Shown here in pieces: positions 33,455-45,975 of a stretch of DNA of 64,000 bases; the stretch's first letter is position 1; each line of letters begins with the position of its first letter. The notes beneath the pieces are model-generated. The model searched no databases. It was not told the origin of the DNA and saw only the letters and a program-made list of their open reading frames with translations. Made by a program: the position numbers and the translations under genes. The stretch comes from a candidate division SR1 bacterium Aalborg_AAW-1 (lineage in GTDB: Bacteria > Patescibacteriota > Gracilibacteria > Absconditabacterales > Absconditicoccaceae): the NCBI GenBank assembly GCA_001007975.1, contig CP011268.1:124001-188000 (forward strand), read 5' to 3'.

Positions 33455-34837
33455 TTAGCTTCACAAATAGGCTATATTTGTATTATTTTTTTGCTGATAA
33501 GTAATAACCTCTGACTTATTAAATTCTGGTATAAAAGACAATACTTTCTTATCTGTTTCTGTAATTATATTTTTTAATTTTTCTTCAGTACGATCTTCAA
33601 TAGGTAGATCATCTAAGTGTTGATTAAGATCTAATATAATTTTTTGAATTTCTGATGTATTAGTTTCTGGTAAAGTAATTGTTGATGGAATAAGACTATT
33701 TATTTTATTTATTTTCCAAAAATCAAAAATATCTGGTTCTTTTAATCTTTCAATAATTCTTGTTGTATTTTCAAATTTTATCTGATTTCAATCTACAAGA
33801 GAAATAGTCTTATCTGGATTGATAATTATTTCTTTTTTAACAAATGACAATCATTCTCATAGTGAAGAGAAGTAGGATATTTTATTATTCTTTATCGGGA
33901 AGATATTTCAATCAATAAGTGCATACTGATTATCTCCTTCTCATTTTAATTCCACAGAATTTTCTGAATCAGGATTTTTATCGTCTAGTCCCTTCACTTT
34001 AATTATATTAGGATTTTTTTCTTGTTCTTTAGTTTCTGATGGTTTATCTACTTTTTCTCATAAAATATTTAATAAATCTGTATTCGTAGGATCTTTAATA
34101 GCTGCTGCAATATATGCTTTTTGTTGATCAATTCATGCTCAAGCAAAGCGACGTTTCATATCTTGCATATTCTCATCATTTTTTCAAAGAGTAAGTAGTT
34201 TTAATGCTCTAATATAGGTCAATTCGTTTCATGCTTTATCTATTACTTTTTCTTCTTTATTGAGTTTAGATACTTTTTGTTCAGCTTCAGAAAATGCTGC
34301 TTCTGTGGCATATTTATTTTTATCCTCTTCTTTACCAAATAAAGCCATCATATTATAGAAGATAGCTTTAAATTCACCAGCTAAGGGACTATCAAATAAT
34401 GTTTTAAATCCATCTAAAAATCAGACTGCTTTTTGGGATACACTATTTGGAATATCTCATAATTTATCATTTTTTTTAGCTAATTCATTTTTCATAAATT
34501 CCATTTTAGTTTTTATATCATCCACAGCTCTAGGATTATCTTTAAGATATTGGAGATTCTTTTCATTATTGTTAGTAATATCAAATTTATTTCATTCTTT
34601 TCAAAAATTTGGGTTGTTAGGATCATCTGGAATATTAGCAATCGCTTGATCTGCTTGATATCAATCAATTACTGCATCAAGAGCAGCAGCATTTTTGATA
34701 TCTGAAGTACTCTTTTCAGCTTGTTTTCTTTGTTGTTCAGCTATATCTATAGCTTTTTGTTCAGCTTGAAGTTGTTCTGGGGTTTTAATCTTCAGATTAT
34801 CAAACTGCTTAACTGGTCCTCATTCAAAAGTAGTCAT
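33455..34837 (-). CDS. large hypothetical soluble protein
   Basis: No family recognised. 460 aa with no signal peptide or membrane segment. The N-terminal third is Ala/Gln/Lys-rich helix (EQLQAEQKAIDIAEQQRKQA), the middle is charged helix, and the C-terminal part is mixed alpha/beta with a strand-rich region around residues 285-345 (NQYALIDGNIFPIKNNKISY). About 18 UGA codons are glycines, so no long fragment is visible under the standard code. Ala/Glu/Lys/Asn composition with repeated DNP or NNNE spacers hints at a structural or filament-associated role, but that is a guess. Ends back-to-back with the PAP2 gene. Confidence 0.75.
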
Positions 34838-35024
34838 GATATAACTCATACAAAATAAACTACTATAAGTATACTCATTTCTGTCAGAAAAGGTCTTTTT
34901 TCATATCTTTACAGCAAGCAAAACAATGACATATCTACAAAATAAATTATAGTATTTCAATTGTTTTCACACTGTACTTAATTATAATCATTTTTGATTC
35001 TTAATTCATAATGCTTAATGCTTA

Positions 35025-37232
35025 ATGTCTGTACTCAACGATTATATCAAAACAAAACTCAATGAAGAACAATACGCTTCTGCCGTCCATACTGACACTT
35101 CTGCGCTGATATTAGCAGGTGCTTGATCTTGAAAGACAAGAGTTCTTACCTACAAAATCGCATACCTGATGTTTGGAAAATCAATTCCTCTTTCTCATAT
35201 TCTTGCTGTGACGTTCACCAATAAAGCCGCAAAAGAAATGAAAGAAAGACTCATGCATCTCAGTGAAGAACTCAGCACTACCCTTCCATGAGCACACAAA
35301 ATACATTTCTCTCGAAACAACAATTGGATTGGAACCTTCCACTCAATCTTTTTAAGAATTTTAAAAGAAGATATTGACCAGACGATGTTCGGGTTTACCA
35401 AAAACTTTGGAGTCTATGATACGGACGAAGCATTTTCTCTCATCAAGAAGATCATGAAAGACGATAAAGTTGATAAAGTGATTACTCCCAAAGAAGTCAA
35501 AAACTATATATCCAAACTAAAAAACGAAGGTACAACAGCTGATATGTATGCTAAAATGGTACAAACTCCTCAAGACAATATCATAGCTGATACGTATAAG
35601 AAATATCAAACCCAACTTCAAATTACCAATGCAATGGATTTTGATGATCTTCTTCTCTATCCCTATCGTATGTTCAAAGATTATCCAGAAATTCTCAAGA
35701 AACGACAGATACAATTTCAGTACATACTCGTAGATGAGGCACAAGATACCAACTGGATTCAGTTTGAACTTATGAAACAACTCACACAAGTCATTGTCAG
35801 AGATGAAACACTCCATAATCAATGACTAAAAAAACCAAACATCACTCTCATCGGAGATGATTTTCAATCTATTTATGGACGACGTGGAGCTTTGATGGAA
35901 AATTTTTTAAATGTAAAGAAAATTTGGCCAGATATCGAGATCTTTAAACTCCAAACAAACTATCGTTCTAAACCACATATTGTCCATGCAGGTTCTGCTG
36001 TGATCAAAAATAATACAAAACAATATGAAAAAGACATTGTAGCTCATAGAGCTGGTAATGAGAAGATTGTAATTTTTAATCATACTGATGAGAGTTCTGA
36101 GGCACTCAATATCGTAGAATTTATCGCCAAGCTTAAGGAGCAGAACAACAAACAGTGGTCAGATTTTGCTATTTTGTATCGTACCAATGCTCAGTCTTCA
36201 CCATTTGAACAAGTATTAGTTCAGGAAGGAGTTCCTTATAAAATTTTTGGTGCTTTTAGATTTTTTGATCGTAAAGAGGTAAAAGATATCGTGTCATACC
36301 TGAAATATCTCATCAATAATCGTGATAATGTAGCTCTCAAAAGAATCATCAATATTCCATCTCGCAAACTAGGAGACACCACAATCAAAAAAATCGAAGA
36401 TACAGCACTAACACAAGAAGTAAGTATGCATGATGTACTCATCGCGATTGATGCACTTTCTGCAGATATTAATATGCCAACAAGAGAAAGACTCAAAGAA
36501 TTTAATAAACTCATAGAATATTTACTTCAAAAAAGTACTGATCTGACCCCATCAGGTATTATCAAACAAGTGATCGCTCAGATAGACTATAAAGCTCATC
36601 TCCTGAAAGAAGAGTGATGAAATCAACAAGCTGCTGATGACAGATATGCGAATATTGGACAGCTGATCAATATGGGAGAGAAATATGACGAACTCGGAAT
36701 CTCAGGATTATCAAGACTTATGGATGAAATTAGTCTTCTTACTGATGCTGCCGAAAACGCTGATGAATCTATCGATAGTATCAAACTTATGACCGTCCAC
36801 TCATCGAAAGGACTAGAATTTAAGAATGTCTTTCTCGTTTGAGTAGAAGAGAATGTCTTTCCATTAGGAAATGCAAGACTAGAAGTAAAGCTCCTCGAAG
36901 AAGAAAGAAGACTTATGTATGTAGCGATTACAAGAGCAGAAGATCACCTCTTCATTTCCTATGCTGACTCACGTATGCAATGGTGACAAACCATGTACAA
37001 TCGTCCTTCGAGATTTTTGGAAGAAATTCCTGAAGAGCTCAAAAAAACCTATTCTCTTGCTGAAAATAGATCGTTCTCTCGTCCATCGTTTGATGAAGGA
37101 GATATAGTGAGTCATAAACTATTTGGAAAAGGTACTATCATTGAAATCCGATGAGAAATCGCGATTATTAAATTTCAAAACACCACCTTTGGAGTCAGGA
37201 AAGTACCTTTGAAACTTGTTAGTCCTGCTTAG
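35025..37232 (+). CDS. pcrA: UvrD/PcrA-family superfamily 1 DNA helicase
   Basis: 3'-5' helicase for repair and replication-fork processing. 735 aa. The P-loop AGAGSGKT (near residue 34) has two glycines encoded by UGA (35124-35126 and 35130-35132). Other motifs: [11 protein letters not shown] (Ia), [10 protein letters not shown] (II), [13 protein letters not shown] (III), NYRS (IV), [18 protein letters not shown] (V) and [14 protein letters not shown] (VI). The C-terminus carries the PcrA Tudor-like region [14 protein letters not shown]. It overlaps the convergent gene at 37219 by 14 nt. The leader has the TTAATTCATAATG motif. Confidence 0.96.
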
Positions 37233-37521
37233 TTTCTGAACCTTTAATAGCCTGCAAAAGCATAGACTCAAAATCAGAAAGCACTCAAGGAGCCCAATAT
37301 CCACGAACAGTATTAATCACAATTCATTCATCTCCTTCTCACCTTCTTACGATATTTTTTTCTTGTCCTTCAATTTCTGGTGCATCAGTTTGAAAGAGTT
37401 GCAAAATATCATCTCTCGTTAGTACTGTAGTTTCCTGAATATTTTTATATTCTTCATATTTTTTTGCTAGAAACTGTTCTTGTACATCAAGAATTTGTTG
37501 TGCTTCTGGAGTAAATCACAT
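37219..37521 (-). CDS. small hypothetical acidic protein
   Basis: 100-aa product starting MGFTPEAQQILDVQEQ, where the second codon is UGA. Acidic and helical in the first half, then a short strand-rich region (GIVINTVRGYWAPGVLSDFE). Five UGA codons, no recognisable family. It has a consensus promoter (37559-37586), lies between tRNA-Trp and the helicase, and its 3' end overlaps the helicase gene by 14 nt tail to tail. Confidence 0.68.
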
Positions 37522-37558
37522 TGTAAATTATAATAGATAAATAAAATAAGCATAATAA

Positions 37559-37586
37559 ATTATAATAATATTTTTATTTTTGTCAA
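37559..37586 (-). promoter_or_regulatory. consensus promoter for the 100-aa gene
   Basis: On the minus strand TTGACA (37581-37586), 16-nt spacer, TATAAT (37559-37564). It follows the 3' end of tRNA-Trp by 26 bases, so the gene can be expressed independently of the tRNA. Confidence 0.65.
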
Positions 37587-37611
37587 TTTTTTTTAATTAA
37601 AAAAAAAAAAA

Positions 37612-37683
37612 CAGGTCCGGCAAGAATTGAACTCGCGACGCGGAGCTTTGGAGACTCCCGCTCTACCACTGAGCTACGGACCT
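37612..37683 (-). tRNA. tRNA-Trp (anticodon CCA)
   Basis: Cloverleaf on the minus strand: acceptor AGGTCCG/CGGACCT, D-stem GCTC/GAGC, anticodon stem GGAGT/GCTCC with loop CTCCAAA (anticodon CCA), T-arm GCGAG-TTCAATT-CTTGC, discriminator G. 3' CCA is not encoded. CCA reads only UGG, consistent with UGA being Gly and not Trp. A run of T follows the 3' end. Confidence 0.93.
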
Positions 37684-37782
37684 ATGGAACTTTTTACAAC
37701 TCTTCTACTATACGAAACTCTAACTCTAAAATCAAGCACAAGACAATAAAATATTGTTTTTTGAAGCTTAAATCAGTATCAT

Positions 37783-38844
37783 ATGAATATGAAAAAACAA
37801 AAAGTTCTTGTCTGACTTTCTGGATGAGTAGACTCAGCAGTCACGGCCCATCTTCTCTTACAGCAGTGATACGATGTCACCGCTGGTTTTATGATAAACT
37901 ATAGAGAACCAGAAAATCCTCACTGTAGCACTCGTATCGATCAAGAAACTGCTAAACAAGTGGCAGATTTTTTGAAAATCCCTTTTTTGAACTTCGATTT
38001 CACCGTAGAATATGAAGATCGTATCATCAATTATATATACGAATGATACAAAAAGTGAATTACTCCTAATCCTGATGTCTTTTGTAATAATCTTATTAAA
38101 TTTGACCTCTTTCTCGAATATGCACTCATCGCCTGATTTGATTACATCGCTACAGGACATTATGCTCAAATTATAAAAATAGACAATACAAATACTCTTT
38201 TCCGTGGAATTGATCCCAAAAAAGATCAATCTTATTTTCTCTCTCGCCTCAACCAACACCAACTCGATCATGCTCTCCTTCCTCTAGGAACCTATACCAA
38301 AGAAGAGATTAGAGTTATTGCTAAAGACATCAATCTTCCCAACGCTAATCGTCCTGATAGCCAAGGATTATGTTTTATCGGAAATATTCCCATGTCTGAA
38401 TTTCTTAGAAAGAAACTTCCAGAACAGAAGTGAGATATTCTCGACCAATCTGGAAAGAAAGTCTGAACGCACAACGGTGCTCGATTCTACACTCTGGGTC
38501 AGAGACACCAACTTTTCTTACCTTTCAAAGCCTATGTCACCAAGATCGATGTGACCAATAATATCATTACCGTGGGTAATAAATATGATGAAAACTTATT
38601 ATCTGACACTGTGAAGGTCACTGATCGAGTATGGACGGGAAGCGAACAATCTCCAGAAGTCTTAGATAACTGTCTGATGAAAATTCGTTATCGCCAAGAG
38701 CCAGCAATAGAAGCAAAACTTATACACAACAATAATAGTAAATTTACGTTTTCCATTCCTGAAACACGAGGTATCACACCAGGACAGATTGCAGTAGCAT
38801 ATACTGAAGACAGAAAAGTACTCTGATCAGGTATTATTATATAA
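37783..38844 (+). CDS. mnmA: MnmA tRNA 2-thiouridylase
   Basis: Puts sulfur on U34 of tRNA Lys, Glu and Gln. 353 aa. The PP-loop VGLSGGVDSAV (near residue 10) has two UGA-coded glycines (37813-37815, 37825-37827). The catalytic cysteines are in NPDVFCNNLIKF and SQGLCFIG; PKKDQSYFLSRL and GARFYTLGQRH are further family marks. The stop is TAA after about 8 UGA codons. The partner sulfur source is probably SufS (53670-54863). Confidence 0.95.
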
Positions 38845-38877
38845 AGAGATAAATGAACTCAAATTGTCTATAAAAAA

Positions 38878-38905
38878 TTGACAAAAAAATTTTTTTAGGT
38901 AAAAT
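38878..38905 (+). promoter_or_regulatory. promoter for the Cys-module protein gene
   Basis: TTGACA (38878-38883), 16-nt spacer, TAAAAT (38900-38905), 28 bases before the ATG at 38933. Confidence 0.5.
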
Positions 38906-38932
38906 AGATTAATTTTAGTTTTTGTAATATGA

Positions 38933-40180
38933 ATGAAAAATCTCTGGCGTGCTATTCGTCTTATCCTAGAAATTGCAATTGCCTGCATCATATTTTTCTT
39001 TATTGCAACAAAAACACCACTCTTCGATAGAGCTATTCCATGACGAAATACTACAACATCAGTAAATCAAACGTGATCTACAGATACTATTCTATCAGGG
39101 ACTAATATAATATCTACATCCAAAAACACATCAGTAACAGTATGAACTACTCTATCTTCGTGAACAAGTTCAGAAGACCAGTTTTGGAATACAGTCCCAT
39201 CACAACACGTTATTGAACAACCTGTACAAGAATGAATAGCATGTAGAAGCCCACGATGAACATCAGTACAAAATAATGAAACCATTATTGCTTACAAAAC
39301 CACTATCGCTAATAGTGAAAATGTGTGTCTATCACAGACCAGAACATGTAATAATGGAACATTATGATGATCATATGAGTATGAATACTGTAATTATGAA
39401 ATTAATGGCACAATTACACAACACGATGGTACGAAAATTGAGACGATTGCATGAGCATCAAATAGTGAACAACAGCGAGTCAATCTTAACAACTATATCA
39501 AAAAAAAGGAAAGTATTCCAGACCGTTATATCCAACCTACAATAGTCAGAGATAACAGTACTCCTACACTAAGTGATGTAAAATGACAACCCATGAAAAA
39601 TAGCACAATCACCATAAAGCCCATAAATAGTACTGATCGTCTTGATCAAATCACAATCAGAGAGTCTGCACCATCTACGTATTATAACTGATGTGCTACT
39701 CCTCGATGAGACAGAGTACAACATGGAAATTTTATATATGCATATATGACATCATCCTCATCAATCAAACAACAATGTATTTCTGAAAAGAGAGCATGTG
39801 TAAATGGGAAACTGAGTGGCTCATTTCAATATAAATCATGTGAAATTACAGACGATCCTATAGGTGTAGTAAGAAATTATAATGGCGATATCGTACAACG
39901 ATGACTAACTCCTCTGTATGGAAACACAACAAGTCAAAATCATATCTCAATAAACAATACAACTGGATGTGTTACTCCTCGATGACAAACCATTCCTCAT
40001 ACTTCAACAGTCGTAGCATATCGTTTACCTACTAGCACAGATAATTCGCTGTGTGATAAAGAAGTAAGATCATGTAAAAATGGAGTACTTCATGGCTCTT
40101 ATACTTATCAAACTTGTATGGAACTACCACAAAACACAAAAAAACGAAGACGAGATTGGTGGAATAATTGGTGGAATTAA
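38933..40180 (+). CDS. envelope protein with three repeated Cys modules
   Basis: 415-aa protein: a membrane anchor (residues 9-26, ILEIAIACIIFFFIATK), a Ser/Thr-rich linker, then three related modules of about 50 residues, each with four Cys. The modules begin CRSPRGTSVQ, CATPRGDRVQ and CVTPRGQTIP, carry an AY pair, continue C-x4-R-x-C-x-N-G-x-L and end GS-(Y/F)-x-Y-x3-C. The Gly of PRG is UGA in all three. The tail is basic and Trp-rich ([13 protein letters not shown]). The first two modules are separated by about 125 residues. Likely disulfide-bonded and surface exposed. I do not recognise the family. Confidence 0.78.
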
Positions 40181-41931
40181 AATCCACTCTGTAACTCCAG
40201 CATCTTCGCATATGATCATTTTTTCTTGACTAACTCTATGTGATTACCTTGTTCAATTATTTTCCCTTGATCAAGGACAAGTATAGTATCAGCTTGTTTA
40301 ACAGTCTGAAGACGGTGAGCTATTATTATCACCGTTTTTCATTTCGCTAAATTATCAAAAGCTTTCGTCACTTCTTCTTCAGAAAAACTATCTAATGCTG
40401 ATGTTGGCTCGTCTAAGAGAATAATATTTGGATTTTTGAGCATAATTTTTGCTATCGCTAATCTCTGTCTTTGTCATCATGAAAGTCTAATTCATTTCTC
40501 TCCTATCTGCGACCCCAATCCATCTGGAAAATCTAAGACAAACTGACACTGTGCGTCGGACAATACTTGTTGTATTTTTTTATCATTGGGTTCATAATTC
40601 AGAGCATAGAGCAAATTATCATAAATCGATCCATCAAAGACACTTGGCTCTTGTGTAAGATACCCAATATGTTGGTAATATGACTTGAGAGATATAAAAT
40701 GAGTATTCTGACCATTAGGAAGTTCTTGCTTATCTACGGATATTGTCCCGAACTGAGGATGAATATATCCCGCAATGAGTTTCATTAATGTAGATTTTCC
40801 ACTACCAGAAATGCCGACAAGTGCAGTCTTTTTGCCTCATTGAATGCTAAGAGAAAAATCTTTTAATACCTCTCCTTTACCATAATCGTAAGTGACAGTA
40901 TCCAATACTATATCTCCTCTTTTGTAGATAAACTCTTTACCAGTATCATATCATTGTATCAGTGGAGCATCATCAAATGTCTCTCGCAGTTTTTCTACAT
41001 AAGTAATTCTACTATAAAAATCAGTGATATAATCATTTAAGTCCTGAACAGATCAGTTTATTTGGTTAGACAACATCCAAACCATAGCTAAGAGACCTAC
41101 TTCATATTGTCCATTCAATACACCATATCATACGTATAATAATAACAAAATTTGCATTATGTTTATTGATAATTTTTGAACATCAAAAGTAAATATCCTT
41201 ATAAAACTCTCACGATATCTTCTCACAAGAATGTTATCAAATATAACATCTAATTTTTTCAACTCAAATCATATTCTACCATTTGCTAAGACCTCAAATT
41301 TTGACATAATTAGTCTCACAATATCTTTGTCTGCTTGCGTAAAAAAATCTCTCATTTCTTTTCTCAATGGAATCATTTTCTTATTACCATATTGTGCAAT
41401 AACAAAGGAAATAATAAATACAAATAATACTAAAATTGTACCAATCCATCATGTGTAAGTCATAAACAATCAAATTGCTACAATAATCCTTATGATTACC
41501 TGTAATCAGCTTCCATTAATAGTTGACAATAAAGAAGCCCAATTATCTCATCATCTTTGTATAATATTATTAAAATAACCTGTTCATTTACTATCTGTAA
41601 GGTTATTTTCTAACTGAAAATATTTATCAATATAAATATTATAAAAATATTTTTGTAATCATCTGAAATATAGATTATTCATATTTCTGAAAAAGTAATT
41701 TGGTAATGTTGATAATAACATTAAAACTGCCATAATTCAAACCCCATAGAGAAACATTATTTCATTTCATTCTACCACTGAATCTACAGCAAGTTTCATA
41801 GCAATAGCATATCATCATCATTGTAAACCAAAAAACAATGATCTTATTAATCACCAAAATAATGGCCATTTTTCTTGTAATGTTGGTTTAAGAAATTTTT
41901 TAACTTTGATCAAATCAAAAGAAGAAAACAT
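40177..41931 (-). CDS. ABC exporter, fused membrane and ATPase domains
   Basis: 584-aa half-transporter of the lipid/peptide/drug exporter type. Six membrane segments in the first 320 residues, then the nucleotide-binding domain: Walker [10 protein letters not shown] (near residue 375), Q-loop [11 protein letters not shown], signature [13 protein letters not shown] (near 485), Walker [13 protein letters not shown] and IIIAHRL. Both Gly of LSGGQ are UGA (40474-40479). Substrate unknown; it would act as a homodimer. It overlaps the convergent Cys-module gene by 4 nt and lies directly downstream of trpS. Confidence 0.93.
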
Positions 41932-41953
41932 TATACAATAGACATAATAAATC

Positions 41954-42949
41954 CTATAACACAAATCCAACCTTCTGATTAATTTCTTCTATCTTCGCTG
42001 TTGCGATAGCGAGTGCTTTCTGAGTACCACGATGAACAATCGCCTTTACTTCTTCATCACTAAGACTATGGTAAATAGTTTGTATTTCTCCAGTAAAAGC
42101 TAATACTTTTTCAGTAAGATACTCTTTCGCTTCACCATATCCCATACCACCAGCCAGATAACGATTACGAAATACTACATCTTCCTCAGCAGTAGTAAAA
42201 AGCTTACTGAGAAGATACACATTACATTCATCAGGATTCTTAACTGCCTCAACAGGTAGCGAAGCTGTGGTTATCTGTTTAATCTTCTTACGCAAAGTTT
42301 TTTCATCATCCAAAAGTCATAAGAAATTATTATACGACTTTGACATTTTACGTCCATCGATTCACGGTACTACCGCTACATTCTCATCGATATAGGGGTC
42401 AGGAAGTTTCAATGTTTCACCAAAATGATCATTAAATCTCTGTGCAATATCACGACAGAACTCAAGATGTTGTTTCTGATCTTGTCAAACTGGTACAATA
42501 TCTGCATCATATAAGACAATATCTCCAGCCATAAGAATAGGATAATTAAACGTCCCCACACCAAATTCCTTACCCTTTCCTTTCGCTACAGCATCCTTAT
42601 ACGCATGCATACGTTCCATAAATCCCATATGAGTGACACATGATAAAATTCGTGATAATTGTGCATGGGCTGGAATAGATGCTTGATTGAAAATACATAT
42701 CTGTTCTTCATTCAATCCATACTGACGAATGAGAGCAATATACAGACGACAGAAATTGATCGTTTGTTGATGCATAAGAGATCAATCATGGATTGTCGTC
42801 AAGGTATGCATATTTGCTATCATAAAAAATCATTGATTCTGACTGTCTTTTGCAATCAGATCAAACAGTGGACGTGCTGCTCAGAAATAATTTCCAATAT
42901 GAATTTGATCAGAAGTTGGTTTAATACCAGTAAGGATTTTTTGTGCCAT
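41954..42949 (-). CDS. trpS: tryptophanyl-tRNA synthetase
   Basis: Class Ic synthetase for tRNA-Trp. 331 aa, normal size. N-terminus KILTGIKPTSDQIHIGNYFGA with the HIGH equivalent HIGN (near residue 17); KMSKSYNN lies near residue 203. The Trp pocket region includes VPVGQDQKQHLEF, with UGA as Gly in VGQDQ. Its tRNA partner, tRNA-Trp(CCA), is encoded at 37612-37683. Followed 22 bases later by the ABC exporter. Confidence 0.96.
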
Positions 42950-43153
42950 AAAACAATAATATACAATATCATAAAAATAAAGAAATACAGAGAGAAAAAC
43001 ATATCTTATGTCACTACTCTTTTCTTTCATCGTTATTATATATAGATACTTTTTTCAGTAAATATTGCAATTGTTTTTTCTCTTGCATTGATAGAATACA
43101 TCACTACGATTAATTATACTATGCATTTATCTTTTATTGTCAATTTGAGACTA

Positions 43154-44920
43154 ATGAATAAAATTCTCATGTGAACTTTTCTTGCTCTATGAGCTTTTCT
43201 AACCTATTCCTTTGCAGCTGATACCTGTAATGGCAATATTTGTATTGATGGAAGTGGCAATATCTATATGCAAAACAACGCTACCATCTATAATGAGCTC
43301 ATCAGTGGTCTTTCTTGAACAATAACAAGCTGATCTACAACAAGCTGATCAAGTATGACTTGAACAATCTCTACGGGGGCAATTTCTTCTGGATCAACAA
43401 CAAGCTGATCTACAACAACTGGATCTATTTTCAAACCTACAGGGAGTAACACAGTAGGAGCAAGTGAACTTGATGAAGCAATTCTACGATGATATACCAA
43501 TGGCCTTACTATGTATACCACTATTGCTGGATTTAATGGAGGGAACGCTCTCTTAAGGGAAGATGCTTCCAAATTATTCTATCAAGCAGCTCGTACCTTA
43601 TGATACAAAAGCACGAACTTTAGCGACTGTACATTTTCTGACATATCCACTGTGAGTGATTCACTGAAACAAAATATTGCAGACATATGCAAAGCTTGAG
43701 GTCTGATGAAGGGAGATAAAGGTAATTTCTTTCCGTTTAGAAAATTAAATAATGCAGAAGCAATAACAGTTATTGCAAGAATTGCAGGGATAAAAGATAC
43801 AACAACTTCAAGTGCACGATGGACTCCTTATCTTGACTATGTCAAAAAACTCTGAATACTCAATGGAACTGACATACATGAAGGAACAATGGAGAAAACA
43901 ATCACAAGATGAGAACTTATTATACTGCTTCATAGACTTGGAAAAGTCTACGACAAGTATTATGGAGACTTTTCTCAAGCGATCAACAATCCAGCTAATC
44001 TACCAACTGGAACAAGCAATTCTTCAGTAAGTATTGGTGCTGGTATTGTAGACACTCCAAGATTTACAAATGCACTACTCTGGATGTATAACAATGACAT
44101 GACCATGTTCTGGAAAGCATCTGATTATGATCCATATAATGTTTTAACAAAAGAACAAGCAGCAAAAATTCTTTCTACTTATCGCAAAAAATTTATCACT
44201 ACAGCAAAAACAACCGTTACTTGTAAATATACTGACATTACTACTTCCAATCTCAAAATCTACATAGAAGATGTCTGTAACTATTGAATATTTCCAAACA
44301 CAACTACTTTTGACCCAGGATATAATATTACAAAAGTAGAATTTGTAAGAGCTATACTTGCTATGCAATGATTAAGCACAGCCGACAGTACAACACAAAC
44401 AGTAATCGAAAAAGCACTTGAAGCTGAACTGATTACAGCTAGTGATCTTACCACTTTCGACAAACCTATTACAAGATATGAAGTAGCTATTATGCTTCAT
44501 ACACTCTATCTCAAAAATACGTTTATTAATAATCTCAATGATAATAATTCTATTTATTATGTCATTTCTCCTACTAGTGATCAAAGTACTGGTACAACAA
44601 CTACACAAAAATCATTCATAGACATTACCACTATTGATAGCAAAGATTTCAATAATGGATATATCAGTATATTTAATAAAGTGTATAAAATAAATAAAAA
44701 AGAAACAATCAATTATTTCCCTACAAGCTATTCTCGATATGGTACTATAAGTGATATTAATACTGACAACGTCATAGGAACCATAACACTAGCGATTGGG
44801 CAAAAATCATGAACCAAAATAGTTGTAGAATGATATATTATCTTCCAAAATACTGCAGAAATATTTACTATTTCACCAACAAATACTGTTCCATATTATA
44901 CGATCACAAAAATAAAATAA
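43154..44920 (+). CDS. SLH-domain cell-surface protein
   Basis: 588 aa. A signal peptide (MNKILMGTFLALGAFLTYSFA) leads to a Gly/Ser/Thr-rich linker of near-repeats (SGSTTSGSTTTG), then at least three S-layer-homology-like segments, e.g. CTFSDISTVSDSLKQNIADI followed by GGLMKGDKGNFFPFRKLNNAEAI near residue 150, a second near residues 215-260 and a third near 360-450. A C-terminal beta-rich part ends the protein. SLH domains bind cell-wall polysaccharide, so this is probably an S-layer or anchored surface protein. Around 15 UGA codons. Confidence 0.82.
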
Positions 44921-44949
44921 TCAAAAAAACTTTAGCAAAATAAAGTATT

Positions 44950-45891
44950 ATGCATATCGAAAAAATATCAATACATCAAGAATGAAAAGAAGAAAAATCA
45001 TCACATAGACCTATGCATTTCGATGAATTTATTGGTCAAGATCACATCATTCGTGTTCTAAAAACAGCCATATCAAGTGCTCAAAAAAACAATCACCAAC
45101 TCTGACACATTCTTCTTTCAGGTCCAAGTGGATATGGTAAAACTACGCTTGCACAAATTACTGCAAGAGTATATGGAAAACAATTTCATATCATTACTTG
45201 ATATGCTATCAATAAACCTGCTGAATTAATTTCTATCATGACGAGCATGAATGAAGGAGATATTCTTTTTATAGATGAAATTCATAGACTCAAACCTACA
45301 ATAGAAGAAATGCTCTATATAGCTATGGAAGATTTTGCTATAGATATGGTAATGGGTGACGGATGATCAGTAAGAGTTCCTCTTAAAGCCTTTACTCTAA
45401 TCTGAGCAACGACAAAACCTGAATCACTTTCAGAACCATTAAAAAACAGATTCATCTATAACTTTCATTGTATGGATTATACAGAGCAACAAAAGCATCA
45501 TATTATAGAAAGATATTTACAACATTATCATATAACATATCCTAAGAAACTATTAGAGTCCCTTGCTCTTAAAGTAGATACTGTACCAAGAAAAATTCAT
45601 AATTTTATTGTAACTATTAGAGATTACCTTATTACACATTATCATTCACTAGAACTTGATAATACTATACGACCAGCATGTGAACAATGGTTAAATATAG
45701 CTGATGGCTGACTCACTCCTATTCATCAACAATATCTTCATATTTTATCAGAAAGCAACAGTGCCTTAGGATTAAAAACTATAGCTCTTAAACTTGGTAT
45801 CAATGAAGAAAGTGTAGAGAATGAAATAGAACCTCTATTACTCAAATCCTGAATAATAGAAAAAACAAGTAAATGAAGAAAAATCAAATAA
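44950..45891 (+). CDS. ruvB: RuvB Holliday junction branch-migration helicase
   Basis: AAA+ motor that with RuvA moves Holliday junctions. 313 aa. Landmarks: [15 protein letters not shown], Walker [13 protein letters not shown] (near residue 57; usual GPPGLGKTT), Walker [13 protein letters not shown] (near 105), [18 protein letters not shown] with the arginine finger. UGA codes Gly in IGATT, and in GDGGS. The winged-helix C-terminus ends GRKIK. Compact for RuvB (about 340 aa) because the N-terminus is short. ruvA and ruvC are not adjacent. Confidence 0.93.
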
Positions 45892-45922
45892 CTATACTAC
45901 TCTGTTCATGTAATAGCTTAAA

Positions 45923-45952
45923 AAAAACTAGAATATCGCTTCTAGTTTTTTG
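45923..45952. terminator. bidirectional intrinsic terminator
   Basis: AAAAACTAGAA pairs with TTCTAGTTTTTT around ATATCGC. It sits between the convergent ruvB and DUF3127 genes. Confidence 0.75.
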
Positions 45953-45975
45953 TATAATATTATATTCTATTATGA

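Noticed and set aside
43300-43440. CRISPR array or tandem repeat in the ACAAGCTGATC region
   Set aside because: These are imperfect, codon-phased Ser/Gly/Thr repeats inside the SLH protein linker, with no unique spacers.
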